64,000 bases of DNA from Sphingomonas sp. TDK1 (lineage in GTDB: Bacteria; Pseudomonadota; Alphaproteobacteria; Sphingomonadales; Sphingomonadaceae), in contig NZ_LXVY01000002.1 of the NCBI RefSeq assembly GCF_001650735.1, positions 1 through 64,000 on the forward strand, in the 5' to 3' direction. A model generated the notes under the pieces. That model had not been told where the DNA came from, did not search any database, and saw only the letters and a list, made by a program, of their open reading frames with translations. This document shows, one piece after another, positions 1-8,090 of the stretch (position 1 is its first letter; the number at the start of each line of letters is the position of its first letter). Made by a program: the position numbers and the translations under genes.

Positions 1-32
1 TTTTTACACAGCCTCGGGAGGATCCAGCCATC

Positions 33-431
33 CTATCCCTCGAACGCCGTCAGGATCGGGCAAGGCCCTGCGCTGCCCGATCCGCACTCCCGCGCCAGCC
101 GCGCCAATCCCTCTCGTGCCTGGACCAGATCGGCGATCTTCACGTCCAGCGCCGCGATCCGCGCTCGCGCCAGTTCTCTCGCGCGCGCCCGATCGTCGGT
201 AGCGTCGAGGTCGAGCAGTTCGCCGATCTCCTCCAGGGTGAATCCCGCCGCCTGCGCCGAGCGGATGAAGCGCAGCCGCCGCACCTCGGCCTCGCCATAG
301 CGGCGCACGCCCGCGTCGGGCCCGCCACCGCGTTCTGGCGTGGGGAGCAGGCCCCGTCGCTGATAATAGCGCACCGTTTCCACGCCCACGCCGCCGGCAT
401 CGGCAAGCATTCCGATCGTAAGCTGCGACAT
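33..431 (-). CDS. MerR-family metal-responsive-type transcriptional regulator
   Basis: 132 aa, close in layout to mercury-type MerR. A winged helix-turn-helix (about residues 4-70, with VETVRYYQRRGLL and RRYGEAEVRRLRF) is followed by a dimerisation helix and a C-terminal metal loop. The loop has C116 and C124 (C-X7-C, then PILTAF), comparable to Cys117/Cys126 of MerR, where the spacing is X8. The residue matching MerR Cys82 is not cysteine (ATDDRAR region), so the classic three-cysteine Hg site is incomplete; the X7 spacing is like CueR. The gene diverges from the Grx-MauE gene, and the shared promoter lies just 5' of this start, so autoregulation is expected. The family is clear; the inducer (Hg, Cu, Ag, or thiol stress) is not. 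Confidence 0.88.
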   Translation of the reverse strand: MSQLTIGMLADAGGVGVETVRYYQRRGLLPTPERGGGPDAGVRRYGEAEVRRLRFIRSAQAAGFTLEEIGELLDLDATDDRARARELARARIAALDVKIADLVQAREGLARLARECGSGSAGPCPILTAFEG

Positions 432-434
432 CGC

Positions 435-466
435 TTGACTCCGTACTATGGTACGGCCCCTATATG
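435..466 (+). promoter_or_regulatory. mer-type operator/promoter with long spacer
   Basis: A -35 box TTGACT (435-440) is followed by a perfect dyad CCGTAC-TATG-GTACGG (441-456) and a -10-like TATATG (461-466), giving a 20-bp spacer (19 bp if the -10 is CTATAT). Over-long 19-20 bp spacers with the dyad between the boxes are the hallmark of promoters activated by MerR-family DNA distortion. The half-sites CCGTAC/GTACGG are those of the Tn501/Tn21 mer operator. It would drive the Grx-MauE gene rightward and overlap the regulator's own promoter. Confidence 0.8.
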
Positions 467-490
467 GGGGGCGGACGCAAAGGAAGCATC

Positions 491-1249
491 ATGCCATCCG
501 CCTCGGAAAAAAGTGCAATTCTCTATCGTATGGTGATGGACAAACATGTCTGTCCCTGGGGCCTGCGCGCCCTGCATCTTCTGAAAAGCCACGGCTACAT
601 GGTCGACGATCGCCACCTCACCACGCGCGAGGAAACGGACGCCTTCAAGGAACGCCACAGCGTGTCGACCACCCCGCAGATCTTCATCGGCGAGCGCCGG
701 ATCGGCGGCCATGACGATCTTCGTCGGCATCTGGGCCTGAAGGTGCGCGATCCCAAGGTAAAGACCTATCGCCCTGTGATCGCGCTGTTCGCCATGGCCG
801 CGCTGATGGCGTTGGCGGCGAGCCAGGCGGTGTATGCCACGCCGTTCACGATGCGCGCGGGCGAATGGTTCGTCAGCTTCGCGATGTGCCTGCTCGCGAT
901 GCTCAAGCTGCGCGACATCTCCAGCTTCGCGACGATGTTCCTCGGCTATGACCTGCTCGCGCGGCGCTGGGTGCCCTATGGCGCGATCTATCCCTTCGCC
1001 GAGGCGACGGCAGGCCTGCTGATGGCCGCGAACCTGTTGACCTGGTTCTCCGCCCCGCTCGCGCTGTTCATCGGCGGAATCGGCGCGGTGTCGGTGTTCA
1101 AGGCGGTCTATATCGACCGGCGCGAGCTGAAGTGCGCCTGTGTCGGCGGCGACAGCAACGTGCCGCTCGGTTTCGTGTCGCTTACCGAAAACCTGATGAT
1201 GATCGCGATGGGCCTCTGGATGCTCGCGCGCACCGCACTGGGAGCCTGA
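491..1249 (+). CDS. Glutaredoxin-MauE fusion membrane protein
   Basis: 252 aa from ATG 491, preceded by AGGAAG; the in-frame ATG at 464 lies inside the promoter -10 and is rejected. Residues 9-85 are a glutaredoxin-like fold with a monothiol-type C21-P-W-G and the cis-Pro segment STTPQIF. From about residue 95 there are four hydrophobic segments of the MauE/DoxX redox-associated membrane family, including the ELKCACVGG cysteine pair typical of MauE loops. Such proteins are thought to pass reducing equivalents across the inner membrane to periplasmic thiols. It is first in a likely two-gene unit with the Met/His-rich protein 4 bases downstream, under the mer-like promoter. The redox partner is unknown. 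Confidence 0.8.
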   Translation: MPSASEKSAILYRMVMDKHVCPWGLRALHLLKSHGYMVDDRHLTTREETDAFKERHSVSTTPQIFIGERRIGGHDDLRRHLGLKVRDPKVKTYRPVIALFAMAALMALAASQAVYATPFTMRAGEWFVSFAMCLLAMLKLRDISSFATMFLGYDLLARRWVPYGAIYPFAEATAGLLMAANLLTWFSAPLALFIGGIGAVSVFKAVYIDRRELKCACVGGDSNVPLGFVSLTENLMMIAMGLWMLARTALGA

Positions 1250-1253
1250 TCCG

Positions 1254-2576
1254 TTGCGCACCACCCTTACCGCCCTCGCCCTGTTTGCGCCCCTGCCTGC
1301 GCTGGCGCAGGAAGGTCACCGCATGCACGACATGGGCAGCATGCCCGCCGAACCGCCCCCGCAAGACCATGCCGCGATGGGGCATGCCATGGCAGACATG
1401 CCGATGGGCCAGCCGATGCCGATGATGCGCATGGGCGGATCGGATCACGCGACCGGCGGCTCGGGCACGTCCCTGCTTCCCCAAGCGGACGGTCCGATGC
1501 GCGGCATCATGCTGACACATGGCGACTGGATGGTGATGGCGCACGGCTATCTTTGGGGCGTCTACACCGATCAGGGCGGCAAGCGCGGCAGCGACGAGGC
1601 CTTTGTCGAATCCATGGGCATGCTGAGTGCCACCCGCGACTGGGGCAACGGCACTACGCTGCAGCTGCGCGCGATGGGCAGCCTGGAGCCCTCCATGGGC
1701 AAGCGCGGCTACCCCAATCTCTTCGCCAGCGGCGAGACCGCGAACGGCCAGCCGCTGATTGACCGCCAGCATCCGCACGACCTGTTTATGGAGCTGAGCG
1801 CTCGGGTCGACACGCAGGTCGCGCCCGGCACTCGCTTGTTCGTCTATGGCGGCCCCGTGGCCGAGCCCGCGCTCGGCCCCAGCGCGTTCATGCATCGTCG
1901 CTCGGCGCGCTATTTCGCGCTGTCTCCCATCGCCCATCATTGGTTCGACAGCAGTCACATCACCTATGGCGTCGTCTCCGGCGGCGTGCAGGCCGGGCGT
2001 GTGCAACTTGAAGGATCCTGGTTCAACGGCCGAGAGCCGGACGAGCATCGCTGGGACATCGATCCGATCAAGCTCGACAGCTGGAGCGTGCGCGCCAGTT
2101 GGTCGCCTTCGGACAATTGGGTGGCGCAGGTTTCGACCGGGCACCTCAAGAGCCCCGAAGTCACGCATCAGGGAGAGGATGAGCAGCGCACCACCGCCAG
2201 CCTCCACTACAGCACCGGTAAGGTTTCCGCGATGGTCGCCTATGCAGCCAAGCATCGCCTGCCGGGGCCCGTGCTGACCGCGTTCACTGCGGAGGCGAAC
2301 TGGGATCTCACCCGTCACCACAGTTTGTTCGGGCGGGTAGAGAACGTCGCCAATGACGAGCTTTTCCCCGACCATGACGATCCGCTGCACGACCGCAAGT
2401 TCCGCGTGACCCGGTTCGAGGGCGGTTATGCCTATCGCATTCCTATCGCCGGCAAGGCCGAACTGGCACTGGGCGGATCGGTGGCGGCCTATGCGAAGCC
2501 GGCTGCGCTGGATATGGCGTATGGCAAGGCTCCGGTGAGCTATACGCTGTTTGCCCGGCTGGGGCTGGGGCAATAG
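1254..2576 (+). CDS. Met/His-rich secreted protein, probable outer-membrane beta-barrel
   Basis: 440 aa from TTG 1254; GGAG lies 10 bases upstream, inside the end of the preceding gene. A signal peptide (about residues 1-19, ending ALAQ) is followed by a segment to about residue 75 very rich in Met and His (HRMHDMGSMP, MGHAMADMPMG, MPMMRMGG), a composition typical of Cu(I)/Ag(I)-binding periplasmic proteins. The rest consists of alternating short amphipathic strands with many Trp/Tyr/Gly residues (TLQLRAMGSL, WVAQVSTGHL) and ends in YTLFARLGLGQ, as outer-membrane barrels do. It appears co-transcribed with the Grx-MauE gene. I do not recognise a named family; metal binding is inferred from composition. 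Confidence 0.65.
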   Translation: MRTTLTALALFAPLPALAQEGHRMHDMGSMPAEPPPQDHAAMGHAMADMPMGQPMPMMRMGGSDHATGGSGTSLLPQADGPMRGIMLTHGDWMVMAHGYLWGVYTDQGGKRGSDEAFVESMGMLSATRDWGNGTTLQLRAMGSLEPSMGKRGYPNLFASGETANGQPLIDRQHPHDLFMELSARVDTQVAPGTRLFVYGGPVAEPALGPSAFMHRRSARYFALSPIAHHWFDSSHITYGVVSGGVQAGRVQLEGSWFNGREPDEHRWDIDPIKLDSWSVRASWSPSDNWVAQVSTGHLKSPEVTHQGEDEQRTTASLHYSTGKVSAMVAYAAKHRLPGPVLTAFTAEANWDLTRHHSLFGRVENVANDELFPDHDDPLHDRKFRVTRFEGGYAYRIPIAGKAELALGGSVAAYAKPAALDMAYGKAPVSYTLFARLGLGQ

Positions 2577-2626
2577 CGGGGGGTGCGGGGGGAACTCCGG
2601 TCTTCCCCCCGCAACGAATCCGGCGC

Positions 2627-3907
2627 ATGGCGCGTGCCATGCGCTGGTCCTCCAGAATCGTCGCCGCCGCGCTCGTCGCGATCCTCCAGGCTTGTGCCAC
2701 CCCGCCCGCGCAGACCCCGCCCCCGCCCGCCGCCATCGCCGAGACGCGGCCGCCGGTGACGATCCTGATCTCGATCGACGGCTTCCGCGCCGACTATCTT
2801 CAGCGCGGCGTGACGCCCAATCTCCTCCACCTCGCGGCGGAAGGCATCACCGGTCCGATGCGCCCGAGCTTTCCGAGCAAGACCTTCCCCAACCACTGGA
2901 CGCTGGTGACCGGCATGGTGCCCGATCATCACGGCATCGTCGGCAATCGCATGGAGGATCCCGCGCATCCGGGGGAGACCTTCACCACCGCCAGCGACGC
3001 GCCCTATTGGTGGAACGCCGCCGCGCCGATCTGGGTCGAGGCGGAAAAGGCGGGCATCCGGACCGGCACCGTATTCTGGCCGGGGGCCAACGTCGCCTGG
3101 GGAAGCACCGCCATCAAGGCCGATCACGGTGACTATCCCGGCGGCACGCGCCCGCGCGATTGGCTACAGTACAACCAGGCGATTAGTGACACCCAGCGCG
3201 TCGACACCGCGCTCGACTGGCTGCGCCGCCCCGCCGCCGACCGCCCACGCTTCGTCACGCTCTATTTCGACCGGGTCGACATGGTCGGCCATACGCACGG
3301 CCCCGATTCGCCCGCAGTGACGCAGGCCGCCGCGCAGGTCGATGCGAAGATCGGCATGCTCCTCCAGGGCCTGGCGGCGCTCCACCAGCCCGCGAACCTG
3401 ATCGTCGTCTCCGATCACGGCATGTCGGAAACCAGCGATACGCGCGTAGTTCCGCTCGGCCTGCCCAAGGATAGCTATCACCTGATCGAGGCCGGTCCCT
3501 TCGCCGCGCTGAATCCGCTGCCCGGCAAGGAAGCGCTAGTCGAAAAGGCGCTGCTGGGCCGCCATCCGCACATGGAATGCTGGCACAAGGCAGAGATCCC
3601 CGCGCGCTTCCGCTTCGGCTCCAATTCCCGCATCGCGGCGATCTTCTGCCTCGCCGACCCGCGCTGGTTGATCGTCGAAAAGCTGCCCGACACCCCCTTC
3701 ACGCATGGCGAACATGGCTATGACAATCGCGCGCCGGACATGGCTGCGCTGTTCGTCGCCGCCGGTCCCGCCTTCCGCCACGGCACCGTACCCGCCTTCG
3801 ACAATGTCGACATCACCCCGCTGTTGCGCGACCTGCTCGGGCTGCCGACCAGGCCAGGTCTGGATGGCGACGACGCCCCGTTCCAGGGACTGCTCCGGTC
3901 ACGCTGA
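2627..3907 (+). CDS. Nucleotide pyrophosphatase/phosphodiesterase (NPP-type alkaline phosphatase superfamily) lipoprotein
   Basis: 426 aa. The N-terminus has a lipobox (ILQAC, C23), so it is probably a periplasmic lipoprotein; an internal ATG at 2639 is an alternative start. The alkaline-phosphatase-superfamily core shows ISIDGFRADY (metal ligand Asp), SFPSKTFPNHW with the likely nucleophile T86, DRVDMVGHTHG, VVSDHGMS (Asp/His ligands) and THGEHGYDN (His ligand). This order matches NPP enzymes that hydrolyse nucleotide or phospholipid diesters. A Pro-rich linker follows the lipid anchor. The substrate cannot be deduced. It stands alone between the metal-response pair and a MaoC-like gene. Confidence 0.85.
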   Translation: MARAMRWSSRIVAAALVAILQACATPPAQTPPPPAAIAETRPPVTILISIDGFRADYLQRGVTPNLLHLAAEGITGPMRPSFPSKTFPNHWTLVTGMVPDHHGIVGNRMEDPAHPGETFTTASDAPYWWNAAAPIWVEAEKAGIRTGTVFWPGANVAWGSTAIKADHGDYPGGTRPRDWLQYNQAISDTQRVDTALDWLRRPAADRPRFVTLYFDRVDMVGHTHGPDSPAVTQAAAQVDAKIGMLLQGLAALHQPANLIVVSDHGMSETSDTRVVPLGLPKDSYHLIEAGPFAALNPLPGKEALVEKALLGRHPHMECWHKAEIPARFRFGSNSRIAAIFCLADPRWLIVEKLPDTPFTHGEHGYDNRAPDMAALFVAAGPAFRHGTVPAFDNVDITPLLRDLLGLPTRPGLDGDDAPFQGLLRSR

Positions 3908-3949
3908 ATCCGCTTGCCAGTGTCTGGTTTCTGATTGAAACTCGTCGCC

Positions 3950-4399
3950 ATGCGTACCTTCGACGACATCCAGGTAGGCGACCGCGCAAGCTTCGGCCGC
4001 TACGAAGTCACTCGCGACGAAGTACTCGATTTCGCTCGGAAATACGATCCCCAGCCCTTTCATCTCTCGGACGAGGCGGCGGCCAGGACGCATTTCGGGC
4101 GACTAGCCGCGAGCGGCTGGCACACCAACGCGATGACGATGGCGATGCTGGTCGCGCACCACCAGGAGGAACCGATCGCCAGCCTGGGCGCGGCAGGTAT
4201 CGACGAGCTGCGCTGGCTGAAGCCGGTTTATCCGGGCGACGTGCTCCGCTGCGAAACCGAGGTGCTGGAGGCCCGCGCTTCCCAGAGCCGCCCGGAAATG
4301 GGCATTGTCCGCAGTCGGATGACCACCTTCAACCAGAAGGATGAACCCGTCCTGACCTTCGTCGCGAACGCGCTGGTAGCACGACGCAAGGCCGACTGA
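3950..4399 (+). CDS. MaoC-like hot-dog-fold dehydratase
   Basis: 149 aa from ATG 3950; the upstream TTG at 3935 is less likely. It opens with FDDIQVGDRASFGRYEVTRD, has DPQPFHLSDEAAART-HFGRLAASGWHT (the region carrying the catalytic Asp/His pair in R-specific enoyl hydratases), and continues through LRWLKPVYPGD. This is a single MaoC domain acting on enoyl thioesters in fatty-acid or hydroxyalkanoate metabolism. No neighbouring pathway genes indicate a specific substrate. Confidence 0.85.
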   Translation: MRTFDDIQVGDRASFGRYEVTRDEVLDFARKYDPQPFHLSDEAAARTHFGRLAASGWHTNAMTMAMLVAHHQEEPIASLGAAGIDELRWLKPVYPGDVLRCETEVLEARASQSRPEMGIVRSRMTTFNQKDEPVLTFVANALVARRKAD

Positions 4400-4520
4400 G
4401 CGCCGGGTCCCAAGCCGGGAGGCGCTTGCACCTCTGAGTTTAGCCCGCATTTGGTCCAATGCCCCTTTTTGCGGGATTTGGGCCGGCAGACCTGCCGCGA
4501 TTCCAGCGCTATAGAAGGAT

Positions 4521-4964
4521 GTGCAGTTCCGGGGCCGACGCAGCCCCGAGATCCTGCTTGGGAGGGAGCATAGCCATCGCTACCGGACACCTACCGAGGA
4601 GATCGACGCGCAGATCGCCGCGCTCTCCGGTTGGAGGGGCACATTGCTGGCCAAGGTCCGGCGTCTGATCCATGAGGCGCTGCCGGGCGCGCAGGAGGAG
4701 GTGAAGTGGCGCAAGCCCAGCAACCCGGGGGCGTGCCCGTCTGGTCGCATGGCGGCATCCTCTGCACGGGCGAGATTCTACAAGGACAAGGCGAAGCTCA
4801 CCTTTGCGCGGGGTGCGGTGCTGCCGGATCCGGCAGGACTGTTCAACGCCAGCCTCGACGCCGGCACCCACCGCGCAATCGACCTGCGGCAAAGCAATGC
4901 GATCAACGAAGCCGCTTTCCGCACGCCGATCCGGGCCGCCGCCGACGAGAACCATAGGGCATGA
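4521..4964 (+). pseudogene. DUF1801-like protein with two compensating frameshifts
   Basis: The frame is open for 147 codons (GTG 4521; start uncertain) and resembles small DUF1801 proteins at IDAQIAALSGWRGTLL, EVKWRKPSNPG and YKDKAKLTFARGAVLPDPAG. Between these blocks, about 18 codons are out of frame: the family segment GVPVWSHGGILCTGEI is encoded in another frame (4706-4957). It can be restored by adding one G to the G-run near 4729 and removing one base near 4777 (ATTCTAC). The double shift leaves an open frame with a scrambled core, so the product is probably not functional unless the indels are sequencing errors. Its stop overlaps the next start as ATGA. Confidence 0.55.
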
Positions 4965-6054
4965 GCGCCAGTCGTCTCCCCTCGCCGCTGCTCCGCGCGT
5001 TACTGGCCATAGATCGCACCGATCCGGGTGGCCGATTGCGCTCGCCATCGGGGTGCTCGGCATGGCGGTGCCGGTCGCTGTCGGCCTGTTGCTGGGGCGC
5101 GTCGATGCCGGCTTCCTGATTGGGCTGGGCGCCGTGCTGCTCGTGGGTGGAACGAGCAACGACGCGGTATCCGGCGGCAGCCCTGCCCTGCATCTGGTCG
5201 CCATGGCGCTTCCGGCACTGGTGGCGGTGGCCGCGGCGACGTTGATCGCTGCGTTGCCGTTGCCGGACCCGGCGCTCATCCTCCTCGTGGGCGGTGCCGC
5301 ACTGTCGGTCAATTACAGCCGCCCACTCGCGGCGGCGGCGATCCGCTTCAACATCTATTGCGTGCGGGGCTTCACGCTGGTCGAGGGGAGCGCCGCCCAT
5401 CGCACCAGCGCAGCGCTAATCTTCAGCTGCGGCGCTTTGTGGAACATCGGACTGCGCCTGATGCTGGACTATCGCCGTCGAGGGGAACCCGCTCCGCCTC
5501 ACCCAGCACGCCGTCAGCCGACGTCAAACCAGCGCCGCGCGCATTTCCGCAAACAACTGCGGAGCCTGACCGGGTGGCAATTTCCAATGCGACTGGCGAT
5601 CGGCCTGGCACTGGCAAGCATGGTGCGCCACGCAGATCCAGCCCATCATTTCGGCTGGACCTTGCTGACCGTCGCGCTGCTCACCGAAAACGCGGTTGCC
5701 CACTAGCCCGTGAAGACGCTCCAGCGACTGGTGGGGCCGGTCGGAGGCGTTGCCTTGGCCGCGCTGATCTTCGCCGTCGCAAACGGACCGATCGCCCTCG
5801 GCATCACCGCTGCTGTGCTGGGGGCGCTGGTGCCGGTCGCACGCATGCGCAGCTACCTGCTCTACGCAATCCTTTCGGCGCCGCTGATCCTGGTGGTGCA
5901 GGACATCGGCAAGCCGATTCAGGCGAGCCTGCTGATCGACCGGCTGGTGGCGACGATGATCGGCGGGGCGATCGTCATTGCGCTGAACATCGCCTTTGAT
6001 CGCCTGTTCACCCTCGCGCCCCCCACGCCACACCGAGCCAGCCCGAAAGGTTGA
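4961..6054 (+). pseudogene. Broken FUSC-like membrane protein gene
   Basis: It starts at ATG 4961, overlapping the DUF1801-like stop (ATGA), as MSASRLPSPLLRALLAID. One G appears missing in CCGGGTGG (about 5024-5030): the expected continuation WPIALAIGVLGMAV is in the adjacent frame. That frame then runs through several transmembrane segments to an in-frame TAG at 5704-5706, after which the same frame continues (PVKTLQRLVG...) with more membrane segments to 6054. FUSC/aromatic-acid-exporter-type proteins have repeated helix bundles of this kind. With one frameshift and one amber codon it is most likely inactive. It converges on the chemoreceptor gene. Confidence 0.6.
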
Positions 6055-6064
6055 AGGGCCGCCC

Positions 6065-7384
6065 TCAAGCGGCCAGCAGCGGGCCCTTGGCCGACGGCAT
6101 ATGCCGCTTCGCTGCCCCGCGTTCCAGCTTGAAGGCGCCGGTCTGTCCGCTAAGCACTTCCACTTCACGCAGCAAATGGGTGGTTGCAGCGGAGGTCTCC
6201 TCGACCATCGCCGCGTTCTGCTGAATGCCTGTCTCGATCGAAGTGAGCGCGCCCGAAACCGAACTGGTTGCCTGGGCCTGCTCGCGACTGGCGCGGGCGA
6301 TTTCGTCGGCGCGGCGAGCAGTATCTTCGGTCGACGCCTCGATGACTTGAAAGGCTTCATCGATCAGCCCTACCGCCGAGACGGCCGTACCGATCTCGTC
6401 GCGGGCGCGCGTCAGCTGTTCCTTGGCGCTGGCCGATTCCGTTTCCGCCCGCAGCGCGAGCGCGCTCACCAGATCAGCAACGACTGCGAAGCCCCGCCCC
6501 GCTTCGCCGGCCCGGCCCGCTTCCACCGCAGCGTTCATCGCCAGCACCCGCGTTTGGAAAGCGATCTTTTCAAGACCTTCGATGACGCCATCGATGGCAC
6601 GCGAGCTTTCGGTTACCGCATCCATGGCCACGGTGGCGGCGGTGGTGCGATTGCGCCCCTCTGTGACTGCGGTGCGGGCCGACTGGCTGGCGGCAAGCGA
6701 CTGGTCGGCAGCCGCGGCGGTCTCCCGCACGCTGCTGGTGATCTGCTTCACCGCCACGGCAGTATGGCTTAGCTCGCCTGCCGCCTGTTCGGTGCGGCGC
6801 GCAAGATTACCGGACGCCTGCGCGATCTCGCGGCTTCCGGTCTCGATTGACTGGGTGCTTTCCATGAGCGCATCGATCAGGTCACGCAGACGATCGATGG
6901 CGCCATTATAGCCGAGCTTCAAATCGCTGAACTCGTCGGGATAATGCTCTACGATCTTCGCACTGAGATCGCCGTCCGCCAGCCGCTGGAAATAGACGCC
7001 CATGCCGCGCACTACTGCCGCATGTTCCTTGGCGAGCGCGTTCATCTCAATCTGCGCCTCTGCCGCGCGCTTGAAGCTGGCCATCGCGCGCGTCAGGCGA
7101 CCCACACAATCGGTGAACTCGGTATAAGCAATCGGACTCTTGAGGTCACCCGCCGCCAGCGCCTCCATGCGGACCACCGTGGTCACGTAGGGGACAGCGA
7201 TTGCCTCCCGTAGCCACCATGCACTGACTAAAGCGACAAGGGTAATGGCTGCATCGATCTCCAGCGAGGTGGACCATGGCAACAGGGCGTCGACGATAGT
7301 GACCGTGAGAAGATACGCGACGAACAACCCAAAGGCTATGAGCAGCTTCAGACGAATCGGCGCATTTGCCTTGAACCACCCCAT
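6065..7384 (-). CDS. Methyl-accepting chemotaxis protein
   Basis: 439 aa from ATG 7384, with GAGG spaced 5 bases upstream; an in-frame GTG at 7390 is an alternative. Two transmembrane segments lie near residues 12-34 and 42-60 with almost no periplasmic loop between them, so the receptor probably senses internal or membrane signals. HAMP-like regions follow, then a long helical signalling domain with the conserved hairpin [20 protein letters not shown] and [20 protein letters not shown] that contacts CheA/CheW. No C-terminal CheR-tether pentapeptide is evident. No other chemotaxis genes are nearby. Confidence 0.92.
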   Translation of the reverse strand: MGWFKANAPIRLKLLIAFGLFVAYLLTVTIVDALLPWSTSLEIDAAITLVALVSAWWLREAIAVPYVTTVVRMEALAAGDLKSPIAYTEFTDCVGRLTRAMASFKRAAEAQIEMNALAKEHAAVVRGMGVYFQRLADGDLSAKIVEHYPDEFSDLKLGYNGAIDRLRDLIDALMESTQSIETGSREIAQASGNLARRTEQAAGELSHTAVAVKQITSSVRETAAAADQSLAASQSARTAVTEGRNRTTAATVAMDAVTESSRAIDGVIEGLEKIAFQTRVLAMNAAVEAGRAGEAGRGFAVVADLVSALALRAETESASAKEQLTRARDEIGTAVSAVGLIDEAFQVIEASTEDTARRADEIARASREQAQATSSVSGALTSIETGIQQNAAMVEETSAATTHLLREVEVLSGQTGAFKLERGAAKRHMPSAKGPLLAA

Positions 7385-7393
7385 AAACACCTC

Positions 7394-7419
7394 GATGCTT
7401 TGATCTCTGTCAAAGCATC
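7394..7419 (-). promoter_or_regulatory. Perfect hairpin abutting the ribosome-binding site of the chemoreceptor gene
   Basis: 10-bp arms GATGCTTTGA and TCAAAGCATC are separated by six bases. Read on the minus strand, the 3' arm ends immediately before GAGGTGTTTATG, the Shine-Dalgarno and start of the chemoreceptor gene. It may be an operator for a dimeric regulator or an mRNA stem that affects translation. It is not followed by a T-run, so it is not a terminator. Confidence 0.5.
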
Positions 7420-7666
7420 ATAGGAAAATAAACGTCGTAACATTCCGCAATGCACCAAGAGGTATTTTTACGGAGAACATCTCTACAACTCGTTGCTTTT
7501 GCGAAATTATATAGCGGATCGATAGTTCAATAACGCTCGCCACATGCGGCAGCGTGTCGATCTTGATCGAAGCCTTGACCTTTCGACGCATCAAGAATTT
7601 CGTAGCTGAAATATCGACAGCGTGGTTGAAAGTGAATCGCCTTTAATTCACTTTCATCTGAAACAA

Positions 7667-8008
7667 TCAGCGGCGGCGCCATCCACCTGTTCGTCCACGA
7701 AAATCACGCCAGTTGTTACGCCAGCGCTGATCGCCGCGCCAGGTGTTGCGGCGGTGTTCCCAATAGGCACGCTGACCCTCACTCCAGGCGTGGCGGTGCC
7801 GGTAGCGGTCATAGACGTACACGCCGGTGCCGGGGTAGTAATAGTCGTCGTTCCAGCCCCAATAGGGGTTGCCCCAGCCGCTATTGTACCCGACCGCGAC
7901 GCGCGATCCGCCATAGCCATAGCCGCCGTCCATACAGCCGCCCAGCGCCGCGGCACCGCTCAGCAGCACCGCGCCGACCAGAGACTTCACACCCATGTGC
8001 ATGTTCAC
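7667..8008 (-). CDS. Small Tyr/Trp/Arg-rich lipoprotein
   Basis: 113 aa. The N-terminal signal has a lipobox AALGGC (Cys near 25), followed by Gly/Tyr/Trp-rich sequence (GGYGYGGSR, NPYWGWNDDYYYPG) and an Arg-rich tail (WRNNWRDFRGRTGGWRRR). It resembles small uncharacterised lipoproteins common in sphingomonads. The start could be MGVKS four codons in. The basic, aromatic tail could bind the outer membrane or cell wall; this is inference. Confidence 0.6.
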   Translation of the reverse strand: MNMHMGVKSLVGAVLLSGAAALGGCMDGGYGYGGSRVAVGYNSGWGNPYWGWNDDYYYPGTGVYVYDRYRHRHAWSEGQRAYWEHRRNTWRGDQRWRNNWRDFRGRTGGWRRR

Positions 8009-8090
8009 GCTCCTTACCGGAGGCGCGCGGCGGGGTCAGGCCCGGCGCGCCCCTAGGCAGCGGAAGCGCGCAGGGGCCGAATGCGTTCCC

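Noticed and set aside
464..490. Upstream ATG at 464 as start of the Grx-MauE gene
   Set aside because: It lies within the -10 of the mer-type promoter and lacks a ribosome-binding site; ATG 491 has AGGAAG and fits the glutaredoxin fold.
1182..2573. Long minus-strand reading frame opposite the Met/His-rich gene
   Set aside because: Its His/Arg-rich composition is that of a GC-rich antisense shadow and it has no family features.
7667..8008. The opposite-strand frame (7622-8056) as a Val/Ala-rich protein
   Set aside because: The minus-strand frame has a proper lipobox signal peptide and aromatic-rich pattern seen in sphingomonad lipoproteins; the plus frame does not.
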